From Clostridium_AD sp937920395 (lineage in GTDB: Bacteria > Bacillota > Clostridia > Clostridiales > Clostridiaceae): a stretch of DNA of 64,000 bases. Made by a program: the position numbers and the translations under genes. The stretch is taken from the NCBI GenBank assembly GCA_052274345.1, contig DAVZGP010000010.1:1-64000 (forward strand). Direction: 5' to 3'. Shown here piece after piece: positions 1-8,566 of the stretch. How positions within the stretch are numbered: the first letter of the stretch is position 1; every line of letters starts with the position of its first letter. Under the pieces are notes generated by a model. The model searched no databases and was not told the DNA's origin. It saw nothing but the letters and a program-made list of their open reading frames with translations.

Positions 1-238
1 AATGTAAGCTGGGAGCGTAAAGCTTACAGTGTAGGGCGTCCTTGGACACGCCAAAGGGAATAAGGCTTCCTAGCTTAGTTAGGTTTAAAGTAATTGTAAA
101 CTTCCTTCTAAATAAGAATCACCCATCCTCTATAGGTGGGCGAGGGTTCAAACAGTTGACACTACAGTACCTGATGGAATATAATAAATTATCTTAATTA
201 CTTAAGCTTTTTAGTACTGTGCTAAAAAGCTGTTTTTA
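1..238 (+). promoter_or_regulatory. Structured mgtE leader, candidate riboswitch of unresolved class
   Basis: The 250 bases before mgtE contain several hairpins: an 8-bp stem (3-10 with 21-28), a GGCG/CGCC hairpin near 36-53, and CCCATCCT/AGGTGGG near 122-140. The last hairpin is an intrinsic terminator just before the ribosome binding site. ACAGTAC at 164-170 is complementary to GTACTGT at 214-220, which overlaps the terminator stem and could act as an antiterminator. This is the arrangement of a metal-sensing transcription attenuator. Clostridial mgtE genes are often preceded by an M-box, but the full M-box consensus could not be aligned here, and the element may start before base 1. Confidence 0.55.
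205..238 (+). terminator. Leader terminator upstream of mgtE
   Basis: A perfect 10-bp stem, AGCTTTTTAG (205-214) with CTAAAAAGCT (222-231), has a 7-base loop and is followed by GTTTTT. It ends two bases before the GGAGG of mgtE. A terminator here can only serve to interrupt transcription into mgtE, so it supports attenuation control. Confidence 0.8.
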
Positions 239-255
239 TGGAAGGAGGTATAAGC

Positions 256-1599
256 ATGTCACATAAACTAAACGAAATAGAACTAACTGAGTTTTTATTA
301 ACTGAATCTATAGATGAAGTAAACAAACTTATTCAGTTTATTCATCCTGCTGATATTTTAATAGCTATCAGGCAATACGAAGGATTAAAATTAGATTTAT
401 TTAAAAAACTATCTCCAAATATCATTGCAGATATTATTGATGATGCGGATGATGATGAAAAATATGATTTACTATCAATTCATGAAGATCTCATGCAAAA
501 GAAAATTATACATGAAATGTCCTCAGATGAATTGGTTGATTTATTAGAAGCAGTAACAGAAGATGAAGCTAAAAACATAATGATAAAGCTTGATAAAGAA
601 GATGTTGCTGAAGTAACAGAATTGTTAACCTACCCTCCAGATAGTGCTGGTGGAATTATGGCAACTGAATTTGTAAGTATAGAAGAAAATATGACTATAG
701 GCGAGACTCTTAGTTACCTTCAGAAGGAAGCACCTGACGTAGATAATGCCTATTATATATATGTAGTTGATGAAAATGCTCTTTTAAAGGGAGTTATATC
801 CCTTCGCGAAATTGTAATTAACACCTTTAATGTGAAAATATCCGATATTATGAACGATAATGCCATGAGCATACCAGTTGATATGGATAAAGAAGAGGTT
901 GGCCACATATTCGAGAAATATGGTTATCTAACTATGCCCGTAGTAAATGAATCTATGCAGATTTTAGGGATAGTAACTTCAGATGATGTAATGGAGATTC
1001 TTAGTGATGAACATACTGAGGATTTATATCGTCTTGCAGGTATAAAAGAAGATGAAAAGGTCACTGGCTCACTTAAATCTGCCGTGAGAAGTAGATTACC
1101 CTGGTTATTTGTAAATTTATTAACTGCAATCTTAGCCGCCGCAACTGTTAGCCTTTTCGAAGGAACAATACAAAAGGTGGTAGCCTTAGCCACCTTCATG
1201 CCAATAGTTGCAGGTATGGGAGGTAATGCAGGCACCCAAACTCTAACAATAATTATTCGTAGCATAGCACTAGGAGAAGTAACTGCCAAAAATTCCTTAA
1301 AAATATTATTGAAGGAATTTGGTGTAGGCCTATTTACAGGAATCGCCATGGGTATTGCAGTAGCATTCTTAGGTTACCTATGGGAAAAGAATATTGTTTT
1401 TGGAGTAGTTATTGGTATTTCTATGGTACTAAACATGGTAGCTGCAACCATATCAGGTTTTACAGTCCCAGTTATCCTAAGAAAACTCAATATCGATCCA
1501 GCACTTGCCTCTGCTGTGTTTGTTACCACAGTAACAGACGTTTTAGGATTCTTTTTCTTCCTAGGACTTGCAACACTATTTTTACCTTACTTAATATAA
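256..1599 (+). CDS. mgtE: Magnesium transporter MgtE
   Basis: This is a 447-residue MgtE, a dimeric Mg2+-gated Mg2+ channel of the cytoplasmic membrane. The order is canonical: an acidic MgtE_N superhelical domain (about 25-130), two CBS domains (about 130-255) that close the pore when loaded with Mg2+, a connecting helix, and five membrane helices (about 285-447). The PPDSAGGIM segment before the first CBS domain and the AGMGGNAGTQ pore segment are family signatures. The start is ATG 256, because GGAGGT at 243-248 lies 7 bases upstream; an earlier in-frame ATG at 238 overlaps the terminator and the ribosome binding site. The structured leader suggests control by Mg2+. No operon partner is seen. 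Confidence 0.96.
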   Translation: MSHKLNEIELTEFLLTESIDEVNKLIQFIHPADILIAIRQYEGLKLDLFKKLSPNIIADIIDDADDDEKYDLLSIHEDLMQKKIIHEMSSDELVDLLEAVTEDEAKNIMIKLDKEDVAEVTELLTYPPDSAGGIMATEFVSIEENMTIGETLSYLQKEAPDVDNAYYIYVVDENALLKGVISLREIVINTFNVKISDIMNDNAMSIPVDMDKEEVGHIFEKYGYLTMPVVNESMQILGIVTSDDVMEILSDEHTEDLYRLAGIKEDEKVTGSLKSAVRSRLPWLFVNLLTAILAAATVSLFEGTIQKVVALATFMPIVAGMGGNAGTQTLTIIIRSIALGEVTAKNSLKILLKEFGVGLFTGIAMGIAVAFLGYLWEKNIVFGVVIGISMVLNMVAATISGFTVPVILRKLNIDPALASAVFVTTVTDVLGFFFFLGLATLFLPYLI

Positions 1600-1637
1600 A
1601 AAAGAAAAAAGTATATAAAATAACATTAATATTAACA

Positions 1638-1672
1638 GCAAAAACGATTATGTTTACATAGTCGTTTTTTAT
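1638..1672. terminator. Bidirectional terminator between convergent genes
   Basis: AAAACGATTATG (1641-1652) pairs with CATAGTCGTTTT (1657-1668) around a TTTA loop, with T-runs on both strands. It separates mgtE from the convergent iron-sulfur protein gene. Confidence 0.8.
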
Positions 1673-1712
1673 TGTTCCTTTATTTCATATTTCTAGAAAG
1701 ATTCGAATTAAC

Positions 1713-2564
1713 TTAAAGTTCGTTTATTTCATAGTGCTTAGTAGGGATATGACTTTCACAAGGTACCCCTGTCTGACATTTTCCACACCCATATCTTGGT
1801 TTGTATTTTTCATATGTTGTGTCTACAAAATTAGAGCATATAATATGATTTTTACCCTTATCTAAAGATATTGCATTAACTGGACATTTTCTAACACAAG
1901 CACCACACTTTGAGCAATACTCATATATATTTTCATACTCTCTTTTTCTAGGTGACAAATACAATTCTGTGATGATGCTGCCAATTCTTCCTGACATACC
2001 TTTTGCCGTTATTAACCCTTTAGAAAGTCCAAATGTTCCAAGTCCACCAACAAAGGCAGCGTGTCTTTCTGACCAATTGCTAGTAAATGACGCTTCAGGA
2101 TGTGGAGAATTATTATTAAGTTCACCTTTCATCCAGAATCTCTCATCCAATGTAGGCACTATACTATTATATCCAGCATTTATTAATTCTGACTTTAGAT
2201 ATATACATAGCTTGTTTATAAAAGCTTGACCTTCGATACGTCCATGCAACCATTCTTCAGAAGGCCATACCTTTTCTCTCCTATTTCCCCTTTTAACTAC
2301 TTCACTAAATGGTAAAAAAAACGAAATAACCGACTTTGATTGTGATAACCATTCTTTTGGTTTTAAAAAATCTTTTCCAATTACAGTAGGTTCTTTAAAT
2401 AATGTAAAGTACTCATCATCAGAATCAGCAAATCCGAATATTGGTGTTTCAAAAATCTTCATTCCCACAACACTTTCAGAAATGGCAATTTCATTTGATA
2501 TATAATTGTCCTTTGAGTTTTCAACAAAGTCCGATGCTATTCTTATTAAATCCTGCTTATTCAT
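1713..2564 (-). CDS. 4Fe-4S double-cluster protein, QueG-like
   Basis: This 283-residue protein has a C-terminal ferredoxin module with CSKCGACVRKCP near residues 217-228 and a second cysteine set, CGKCQTGVPC, near 260-269. A double Fer4 cluster in this position is found in epoxyqueuosine reductase (QueG) and its many clostridial relatives of unknown substrate. The N-terminal 200 residues resemble the QueG-type fold only loosely and the protein is shorter than QueG (about 310-390), so a general 4Fe-4S reductase call is safer than a queuosine assignment. The ribosome binding site is weak (AGG, 7 bases before ATG). It is transcribed alone and convergent with mgtE. Confidence 0.75.
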   Translation of the reverse strand: MNKQDLIRIASDFVENSKDNYISNEIAISESVVGMKIFETPIFGFADSDDEYFTLFKEPTVIGKDFLKPKEWLSQSKSVISFFLPFSEVVKRGNRREKVWPSEEWLHGRIEGQAFINKLCIYLKSELINAGYNSIVPTLDERFWMKGELNNNSPHPEASFTSNWSERHAAFVGGLGTFGLSKGLITAKGMSGRIGSIITELYLSPRKREYENIYEYCSKCGACVRKCPVNAISLDKGKNHIICSNFVDTTYEKYKPRYGCGKCQTGVPCESHIPTKHYEINEL

Positions 2565-2754
2565 ATCATACCTGGTTAATTAAATCTAAACAAATCTGAA
2601 CATATCAGATTATCTATAATTTAAACACCTTATCCTTTCCAATAAATTTTTATTTAACTCTACTATACTACAACCACACAATTGTATCTTTTTAATATGA
2701 AAAAAAGCTGTAATAATTATTATTTTAAAGAATATAGTATAGAAATAATACAAA

Positions 2755-2794
2755 TTACAATTGTAAACTAAGCAATTTCAATTGTAATTGAAAT
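2755..2794. promoter_or_regulatory. Candidate BlaI-type operators before blaI-like gene
   Basis: A perfect 12-bp palindrome, TTACAATTGTAA, lies at 2755-2766. Eight bases on is a second dyad, ATTTCAATT / AATTGAAAT (2775-2783 and 2786-2794). A further ACAATTGT is at 2678-2685. BlaI/MecI repressors bind TACA...TGTA dyads over their own promoters, which these match. Autorepression of the following two- or three-gene unit is inferred. Confidence 0.6.
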
Positions 2795-2807
2795 GAGGCG
2801 TTATAAA

Positions 2808-3191
2808 ATGTATGAAATTCCTAAAATAACAAATGCAGAATGGGAAATAATGAAGATAATATGGGTTAGTCCTGATATTTCAGCAATAAATATTATAAAC
2901 GAACTAAAGGATAAATCTGAATGGAAGCCTGCTACAGTTAAAACTCTAATAAACAGATTATTAACTAAATTAGCAATAGGGTTCAATAAAGTTGGATATG
3001 AATATTTATATTTTCCTTTAGTATCAGAAGATGAATGTGTAAAAATAGAAAGCAAATCCTTCATCAATAGAGTATTTAATGGTTCTATGAAATCTCTACT
3101 CTTAACCTTCACCCAGTCGGAAGAAATATCTGAAACCGATATAGCTGAGTTGAAAAACATACTAGATCGAGCAAAAAAAACGAAAGGTTGA
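2808..3191 (+). CDS. BlaI/MecI-family transcriptional repressor
   Basis: This 127-residue repressor has the BlaI/MecI/CopY winged helix. The opening IPKITNAEWEIMKIIW and the recognition-helix region KPATVKTLINRLLTKLAI are characteristic, followed by the C-terminal dimerisation helices. Such repressors are cut by a partner M56 metalloprotease, which releases their promoters. The partner is the next gene, which begins within the TGATG of this gene's stop. ATG 2808 is preferred because GAGG lies about 8 bases upstream and it gives the family-typical N terminus; an in-frame ATG at 2793 lies inside the operator. The two dyads upstream fit autoregulation. Confidence 0.9.
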   Translation: MYEIPKITNAEWEIMKIIWVSPDISAINIINELKDKSEWKPATVKTLINRLLTKLAIGFNKVGYEYLYFPLVSEDECVKIESKSFINRVFNGSMKSLLLTFTQSEEISETDIAELKNILDRAKKTKG

Positions 3192-4915
3192 TGTATATGA
3201 ACTTATTAGATGTTTTTGGAAAGATTGTAATTTCATCTTTAATAGGCAGCATAATTGTACTTATGATATTAATTATAAAAGGTATGTTTAGAAATAAGTT
3301 GAATTTTACTTTTCGCTATTATATATGGTTAATTTTAATTATAAAGTTTATAATTCCCATTGGGCCACAAAGCCCATTAAACATTTCTAATTTAAATAAT
3401 AATTTTCACGCACAAACACAAATAACACAAATAACACAAATAACACAAACTAATTCTTCAACAGAACTTAAAGTTTCAGACCTTTGGGCTTCAAAATTAA
3501 TAAGTAAGTTACCTCCTCTAAATAAAGATGTAATTATTAACACTATAAGCATTCCCTTAACCCCAAAGTTAAATATCGAAGGAGCATTTTGCTTCATATG
3601 GTTGTTTGGTCTTGTTTTATTAATAGGGAAATTAGTTATAGGATATAAAAGACTAAATAATATAATTAGATATTCTTTTAAAAATGTAAACATCACACAC
3701 AAAAATATTCTAAATGAATGCATGAAAGATATGAATATAAGAACTGATGTCGAGTTAACATATTCTGATAAATTAAGTAGTCCTTCTTTATGTGGACTAT
3801 TTAGCCCAAAAATATTAATACCAGTAAGCGTAGCCACAAATATTTGTGATGAAGAATTTAAATATATCATAATACATGAACTAATCCATTTAAAAAGCAA
3901 GGACTTAATAATAAATTGGACTGCTACTTTATTATCTATGATTTACTGGTTTAACCCAATCTTGCTCTATGGTTTTTATAAAATGAGACAGGATTGTGAA
4001 ATTTGCTGTGATGGTCAAGTTATTTCCTATTTAGGAGAAAGTGAAAATATACTATATGGAAATACAATAATAAAGGTATTGGAATTAGGTGGAAAAAGCA
4101 ATAGGCTCACTGGCGCCACTTCAATGGTTTTAAATAAGTTGGAAATGAAAAGGAGGATTATTATGATTTCAAAATATAGTAAGATAAACATTAAAGGTAT
4201 ATTACTAGGTGCTATAGCTGTTTTTATTATAGGTGGTTTTGGTATCGCTATAAACACTTCGAGCATAAGTTTAGATAAAAATATTGCCAAAGCCACAACA
4301 TTACAAATAAAAACACCAATAGTAACTTCTAAAAAGTCGTCAACCACTATTACTACTAATCCTACAGTGCCATTTTCGGCTGACATAGTAATTTACAATA
4401 GCCATCCTAATGAAGCCTACCCTTCCGGAATAAAAGTAACAGATGTAGGTGCTTTAATAAATGATAAGCTTGTTAAAGAAGGTTTCAATAGCCATTTTGT
4501 AAAAGTTAACCCAACTAAAAATTATAATAATTCATATTCTGCAACTCGTAATATGATAACAAAAAATGTAAAGCAATATTCAAATACTATTTTACTAGAC
4601 ATACATCGAGATTCAACAGTAGAAAACAAATCAGATGCAAAAATAATGTTATTTGCAGTTACTAAATCAAACCCTCGTTATAAAGCAAATAAAAGATTTG
4701 TTGACAGTCTAATAGTAAATATTAAAAATTCAAAAGTTATTGAAACAGGGATACTCTTTTATCAATATGGAATATCTTTTTATAATCAAGATCTATCTAA
4801 TAATTCAGCACTTATTGAACTCGGAAATACTACGTCCAGCAATAGTGATATTGAAGCTTGTGTAAATTCACTAGTTTCAGCCTTAAAGAATACTCAAAAG
4901 GTCCCATCTAACTAA
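3191..4915 (+). CDS. BlaR1-like M56 metalloprotease fused to a SpoIIP-type amidase domain
   Basis: This 574-residue membrane protein has two parts. Residues 1-355 are an M56 (BlaR1/MecR1) protease with transmembrane helices near 8-30, 42-60, 135-155 and 340-358. The zinc motif HELIH is at about 229, followed by the downstream acidic segment CEICCDGQ. In place of the beta-lactam sensor domain of BlaR1, residues about 395-570 form a SpoIIP-like N-acetylmuramoyl-L-alanine amidase domain: NSHPNEAY (His 405), LDIHRD and ALIELGN keep the His, His and Glu positions seen in the SpoIIP encoded next door. A short QIT repeat sits in the first extracellular loop. The start overlaps the blaI-like stop (TGATG); TTG 3188 and ATG 3197 are alternatives. 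A peptidoglycan-sensing signal transducer is inferred. Confidence 0.85.
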   Translation: MYMNLLDVFGKIVISSLIGSIIVLMILIIKGMFRNKLNFTFRYYIWLILIIKFIIPIGPQSPLNISNLNNNFHAQTQITQITQITQTNSSTELKVSDLWASKLISKLPPLNKDVIINTISIPLTPKLNIEGAFCFIWLFGLVLLIGKLVIGYKRLNNIIRYSFKNVNITHKNILNECMKDMNIRTDVELTYSDKLSSPSLCGLFSPKILIPVSVATNICDEEFKYIIIHELIHLKSKDLIINWTATLLSMIYWFNPILLYGFYKMRQDCEICCDGQVISYLGESENILYGNTIIKVLELGGKSNRLTGATSMVLNKLEMKRRIIMISKYSKINIKGILLGAIAVFIIGGFGIAINTSSISLDKNIAKATTLQIKTPIVTSKKSSTTITTNPTVPFSADIVIYNSHPNEAYPSGIKVTDVGALINDKLVKEGFNSHFVKVNPTKNYNNSYSATRNMITKNVKQYSNTILLDIHRDSTVENKSDAKIMLFAVTKSNPRYKANKRFVDSLIVNIKNSKVIETGILFYQYGISFYNQDLSNNSALIELGNTTSSNSDIEACVNSLVSALKNTQKVPSN

Positions 4916-5004
4916 TAAAGCAAGTAAATATATTAGTATATAAATTATTAATACAGTTATCATAATCTAAATTCAACTAAATTATTTTAATGGGGAGGCT
5001 GAAT

Positions 5005-6075
5005 ATGGGATGGAATGAGGTTAGAAAAAATAAAAATGGTAGAAAAATTATTAATGTATTACTCATTGTTTTTTTACTAGGCTTAATTTTACCCGAAAGT
5101 GCTAAAGCAGATAATACAGTAAAGTCTCCTCAAAATTACTTTTACACGATGGTTATTAAGAATACAATAGCTGCAATTACTCCTAAGGGAAAGACAAATA
5201 ATGAAGTTGGTATAACAAAACATCCAATTTTATCATTTTTAGGAGTGGACTTTTCTAACCCTATATCAATAATAACAAAACAAATTGCATATTTGAACAA
5301 CAATTATGTTAGTCCTAGTGTAAATAATGAAGTTGATGATATAAATACAATTATTCCTTTCAAATTGCTTGACAATCAGGTAAATAAGTCCAATGTTCCT
5401 ACTGATGTATCAAACCTCTTTAATAACGATTTAAAGCAAAATCTAAATAAATCAAATCCACGAGTACTAATATATCATTCTCATACCACAGAATCTTATA
5501 AATCATCAGACAGTGATAAAACTAAAAACTTTTTCAATTCCAATGAATCACTAAATGTAGTCGCTGTAGGTGATGTAATCGCATCCCAATTAGAAACGAA
5601 ATATGGAATTTCCGTTATACACGATAAGACTGTAAATAATATACCTGATTATAATTCATCGTATAAAAATTCTGGAATTACCTTAGCTAGGTATTTAAAA
5701 AAATATGGTAATTTTGATTTAATTATAGATTTACATAGAGATGGTGTTTCTGGTAAAAACGTAATAACAACTAAAATAAATGGAGAAGATGTCGCTAAAT
5801 TTATGTTTGTAGTTACACGTCAAAATCCTAGGTATGCTAAGCAGATAAAACTAGTAGACTCCATGGTTGGAATATCAAATAAATTATTTCCAAATCTTAT
5901 AAATCCCCTAGAAATCACTTATCGTGACTGGGGATGGAATTTCTATAATCAAGCTCAAAGTAACACTGCCGTACTTGTTGAGGTAGGCGATAATAATTCT
6001 ACTATAGCACAGGTAAAAAACACTGGTATGTATTTATCAAGAATATTTGCTGAGCAACTAAACGGGAAAAAATAA
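5005..6075 (+). CDS. spoIIP: SpoIIP-family N-acetylmuramoyl-L-alanine amidase
   Basis: A 356-residue secreted or membrane-anchored amidase. A signal/anchor helix is at about 14-35, a variable region follows, and the SpoIIP catalytic domain covers about 145-355. Motifs include IYHSHTTESY, IIDLHRDGV and VLVEVGDNN, supplying zinc-binding His residues and the Glu. In sporulation SpoIIP cleaves stem peptides with SpoIID and SpoIIM during engulfment. Here the gene follows a BlaI/M56-SpoIIP pair rather than gpr, as the usual spoIIP does, so this may be a paralogue acting in envelope remodelling. ATG 5005 is chosen over ATG 4990 because GGGGAGG (4992-4998) lies 6 bases before it. A gap of about 90 bases separates it from the fusion gene. 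Confidence 0.85.
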   Translation: MGWNEVRKNKNGRKIINVLLIVFLLGLILPESAKADNTVKSPQNYFYTMVIKNTIAAITPKGKTNNEVGITKHPILSFLGVDFSNPISIITKQIAYLNNNYVSPSVNNEVDDINTIIPFKLLDNQVNKSNVPTDVSNLFNNDLKQNLNKSNPRVLIYHSHTTESYKSSDSDKTKNFFNSNESLNVVAVGDVIASQLETKYGISVIHDKTVNNIPDYNSSYKNSGITLARYLKKYGNFDLIIDLHRDGVSGKNVITTKINGEDVAKFMFVVTRQNPRYAKQIKLVDSMVGISNKLFPNLINPLEITYRDWGWNFYNQAQSNTAVLVEVGDNNSTIAQVKNTGMYLSRIFAEQLNGKK

Positions 6076-6145
6076 CTGAATTCCTTATGGGATATGCTGT
6101 ATATTAGTATTATATATTATGTTACATTCGTTAAACGCAAATAAA

Positions 6146-6170
6146 TGAACTATTTTTAATGACGTACGTT
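6146..6170 (+). promoter_or_regulatory. Candidate ECF (SigY-type) promoter
   Basis: TGAAC (6146-6150) is separated by 16 bases from CGTT (6167-6170), about 25 bases before the sigma-factor gene. This matches the TGAAC...CGT pattern of ECF-sigma promoters and suggests autoregulation, as is known for Bacillus sigY. Confidence 0.6.
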
Positions 6171-6193
6171 TAATTTATATAGGTGGTGAGGTA

Positions 6194-6724
6194 TTGGATA
6201 ATATAAACTTAATTGAAAAAGCTAAATCCGGTAATATAAGTGCTTTAAATACTTTACTAAGTGCGAATTATCCAATATTACAGGGCTACGTTATAAAAAT
6301 GACTGGAAATATCGATATAGCCCAAGATATCGTGCAAGAAACTATGTTAAAAGCAGTTATACATATTAAAAAATTTATCCCTAATGCCAAATTTTCTACC
6401 TGGCTAATTACTATAGCTACTAATTTATATAGAGATTTACTTAGAAAGACCAAAAATTTAGAATTAATTTCTGAGAATATCGAAACAAAGGAAATTAGCC
6501 CTGAAAGATCTGTAATTTTTAATATTGAATATAATGCAGTTAAGGAAATATTATTGAAACTACCTTATGAAAAAAGAGCAGTTTTTATATTAAAGCATTA
6601 TTATGGTTACAAATACGAAGAAATTGCAGGAATTTTAAAATGCCCTATAGGAACTGTTCGTTCAAGACTTCACAATTGTATAAAATATATTATTTCGGAG
6701 CTAGATAGAAAGGGGATAATGTGA
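6194..6724 (+). CDS. sigY: ECF RNA polymerase sigma factor, SigY-like
   Basis: A 176-residue ECF sigma factor. Region 2 (about 10-80) includes DIAQDIVQETMLKAV and FSTWLITIATNLYRD. Region 4 (about 115-170) includes LPYEKRAVFILKHYYGYKYEEIAGIL and the recognition helix GTVRSRLH. It starts with TTG after GGTGAGG. The genes behind it match the order of the Bacillus subtilis sigY-yxlCDEFG operon: a two-helix protein, two very small membrane proteins, then an ABC ATPase and permease. That context, more than the sequence itself, supports the SigY name. The anti-sigma function lies in the small membrane proteins of that operon. Confidence 0.88.
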   Translation: MDNINLIEKAKSGNISALNTLLSANYPILQGYVIKMTGNIDIAQDIVQETMLKAVIHIKKFIPNAKFSTWLITIATNLYRDLLRKTKNLELISENIETKEISPERSVIFNIEYNAVKEILLKLPYEKRAVFILKHYYGYKYEEIAGILKCPIGTVRSRLHNCIKYIISELDRKGIM

Positions 6725-7123
6725 ATGAAAAACTCAGAAAATATGTATAAAAAAGTAATAGATAAATATTATAATGAGCTACCAGATAAAGTTGAAAAAA
6801 ATATGTCAACTGAAGAAATAATTTTATCTGACAAACTAAATTTAGCTTTAAATAAAATGGATATTTTAAAACCAGATATTTTAAATTGTGATATAAATAT
6901 ACTTGAAATTATTAAAAAAGGAGAACTAATAAAACAAAACAGAAAAAACTCTTTAGAATTTATCTTTTTTATATCATTGTCCTCATTAATTATTTCATCT
7001 TTAATTTTAATAACATTTTATTTTGGTGATAATTTTTTCGTATACTATGAATTGTTAACCTTCATTCTTATGCCAATTGTAATAATTCCATTAGCCAAAA
7101 TATTACAAACTGGGGGTAATTAA
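6725..7123 (+). CDS. YxlC-like membrane protein, probable anti-sigma component
   Basis: This 132-residue protein starts immediately at the base after the sigma-factor stop. About 75 cytoplasmic residues, rich in Lys, Glu and Asn, are followed by two transmembrane helices (about 77-97 and 106-126). The size, topology and position match YxlC, which with YxlD restrains SigY in Bacillus. No zinc-binding HxxxCxxC motif is present, so it is not a ZAS-type anti-sigma factor. The function rests on synteny. Confidence 0.65.
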   Translation: MKNSENMYKKVIDKYYNELPDKVEKNMSTEEIILSDKLNLALNKMDILKPDILNCDINILEIIKKGELIKQNRKNSLEFIFFISLSSLIISSLILITFYFGDNFFVYYELLTFILMPIVIIPLAKILQTGGN

Positions 7124-7124
7124 T

Positions 7125-7358
7125 ATGCATCCTAAATTGGATACAAAATCATTAATTATTCTTTTGATTTGCATAGCACCATTTCTATTATTTCAAGCGG
7201 CCTGGATTTTTAAAGACGCAAAAAAGCGAGGAGAAAAATTCTATTGGATTTGGGGTTTTGTAGGTCTAATAAATATACCAGAATCATTAATTATATATCT
7301 AATAGTTACTAGAATAATATTCAACAAAAATAAAAAGAAAAAAAAGATAATAAAATAG
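7125..7358 (+). CDS. Small membrane protein, YxlD-like position
   Basis: A 77-residue protein with two hydrophobic helices (about 9-28 and 41-67), a WIFKDAKKRG loop between them and a very basic tail (NKNKKKKKIIK). It follows the YxlC-like gene by one base, with GGGGGT 7 bases before its ATG. In the sigY operon this place belongs to YxlD, a small negative regulator of the sigma factor. Sequence similarity alone is too weak to confirm this. Confidence 0.6.
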   Translation: MHPKLDTKSLIILLICIAPFLLFQAAWIFKDAKKRGEKFYWIWGFVGLINIPESLIIYLIVTRIIFNKNKKKKKIIK

Positions 7359-7433
7359 TGAACTTTTTATATTTTCAATCGTTAAATCATTGTAATATAC
7401 AATATATTTTATTTTTATGAGGAGGTTCACAAA

Positions 7434-7637
7434 ATGGGGAATTTAACAACAATAGAACTTTTAAAAACCCTTCTTCCACTTATCATCATCCAATTGGGCC
7501 TTATGGTTTTTTGTTTATTGAAACTTTCTAAAGATAATGTTAAATACTTGCCAAAATGGCTTTGGGCTTTGATAATTATTTTTGGTGAATTGCTAGGTCC
7601 AATTGCTTATTTACTTTTAGGTAGAGAAAGGAGTTAA
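7434..7637 (+). CDS. PLDc_N-domain small membrane protein, YxlE-like
   Basis: A 67-residue two-helix protein. The second half, WALIIIFGELLGPIAYLLLGRE, is the PLDc_N (phospholipase D-nuclease N-terminal) signature, found in YxlE and other small membrane proteins. GAGGAGG lies upstream of ATG 7434 and the next gene begins two bases after its stop. It probably belongs to the sigma-factor/ABC operon as a membrane modulator. Confidence 0.75.
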   Translation: MGNLTTIELLKTLLPLIIIQLGLMVFCLLKLSKDNVKYLPKWLWALIIIFGELLGPIAYLLLGRERS

Positions 7638-7639
7638 TT

Positions 7640-8566
7640 ATGCTAAAAGTTACAAATCTAACAAAAAACTATAAAGAGTTTGAGGTTTTAAAGGGAATAA
7701 GTTTCGAAATCAAAAGAGGAAAAATCCATGGTTTTCTTGGACAAAATGGGTCAGGGAAGACAAGCACTATGAATATTCTTACTGGATTAATTGGGTATAA
7801 TAGCGGTGACATAATGTATAACGGTAAAGATTTCAACAAAAATAAAAGAAGAATTTTAAAAAATGTGGGCTACCTTCCACAAAATCCTGTGTTTTATAAC
7901 TACATGACTGGTTATGAGTACTTAGATTTTATAGGAAGACTCAGCAATATGAGTATCACAACTATTAAGAAGAGGTCTAATGAGATTTTAGAAATTGTAG
8001 GCCTAAAGGATGCTGGAAATAGAAAACTCAGTGGGTTCTCTGGTGGAATGAAGCAACGTTTTGGTCTTTGTGTCTCTCTATTTAACAAACCAGAATTATT
8101 ATTTCTTGATGAACCTACCTCAGCATTAGATCCAGAGGGACGTATGGAAATTCTTGAATTTATTAATAGTTTGAAAAATGAAGGTGTAAGTGTTTTTTTA
8201 TCAACTCATATTTTAAATGACGTAGAAAGAGTATGCGATGAGGTAAGTATATTAAAAGACGGGAAAATAGTAGTGTCCGCAGGTCTTGAAGAGTTAAAAA
8301 ATGATTATATTCAACCAATTTATGATCTTGAATTCGAATATGACTGTTCAAATTTCAAAGAAAAACTTTCTAAACTAAATTGGGTGGAAAACATACAAAG
8401 TAATAAAAACAAACTTAATATTTATGTTAAGGATATAAATTTAGCAAGAAGTAAACTATTGCAACTCCTAGCTATAGAGCCTAATCACTTGATGTCATTT
8501 AATTTAAGAAAAAGTAATCTTGAAGAAATTTTTTTAAAGTTGGTGAATAAAGATGCCCACATTTAA
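7640..8566 (+). CDS. ABC transporter ATP-binding protein, YxlF-like
   Basis: A 308-residue ABC ATPase with Walker A GQNGSGKT (about 35-42), Q-loop, signature FSGGMKQR (about 133-140), Walker B LLFLDEPTSALDP and the switch His in STHIL. The roughly 90-residue C-terminal extension is usual for ATPases of ABC-2 exporters. It partners with the overlapping permease downstream. The substrate is unknown; in Bacillus the sigY operon has been linked to maintenance of a phage-like plasmid element and antimicrobial resistance, which cannot be inferred from this sequence. GAAAGGAG precedes the start. Confidence 0.92.
   Translation: MLKVTNLTKNYKEFEVLKGISFEIKRGKIHGFLGQNGSGKTSTMNILTGLIGYNSGDIMYNGKDFNKNKRRILKNVGYLPQNPVFYNYMTGYEYLDFIGRLSNMSITTIKKRSNEILEIVGLKDAGNRKLSGFSGGMKQRFGLCVSLFNKPELLFLDEPTSALDPEGRMEILEFINSLKNEGVSVFLSTHILNDVERVCDEVSILKDGKIVVSAGLEELKNDYIQPIYDLEFEYDCSNFKEKLSKLNWVENIQSNKNKLNIYVKDINLARSKLLQLLAIEPNHLMSFNLRKSNLEEIFLKLVNKDAHI

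Noticed and set aside
4027..4386. 119-residue minus-strand hydrophobic frame
   Set aside because: Antisense to the M56/SpoIIP fusion; hydrophobicity reflects the reverse complement of AT-rich codons.
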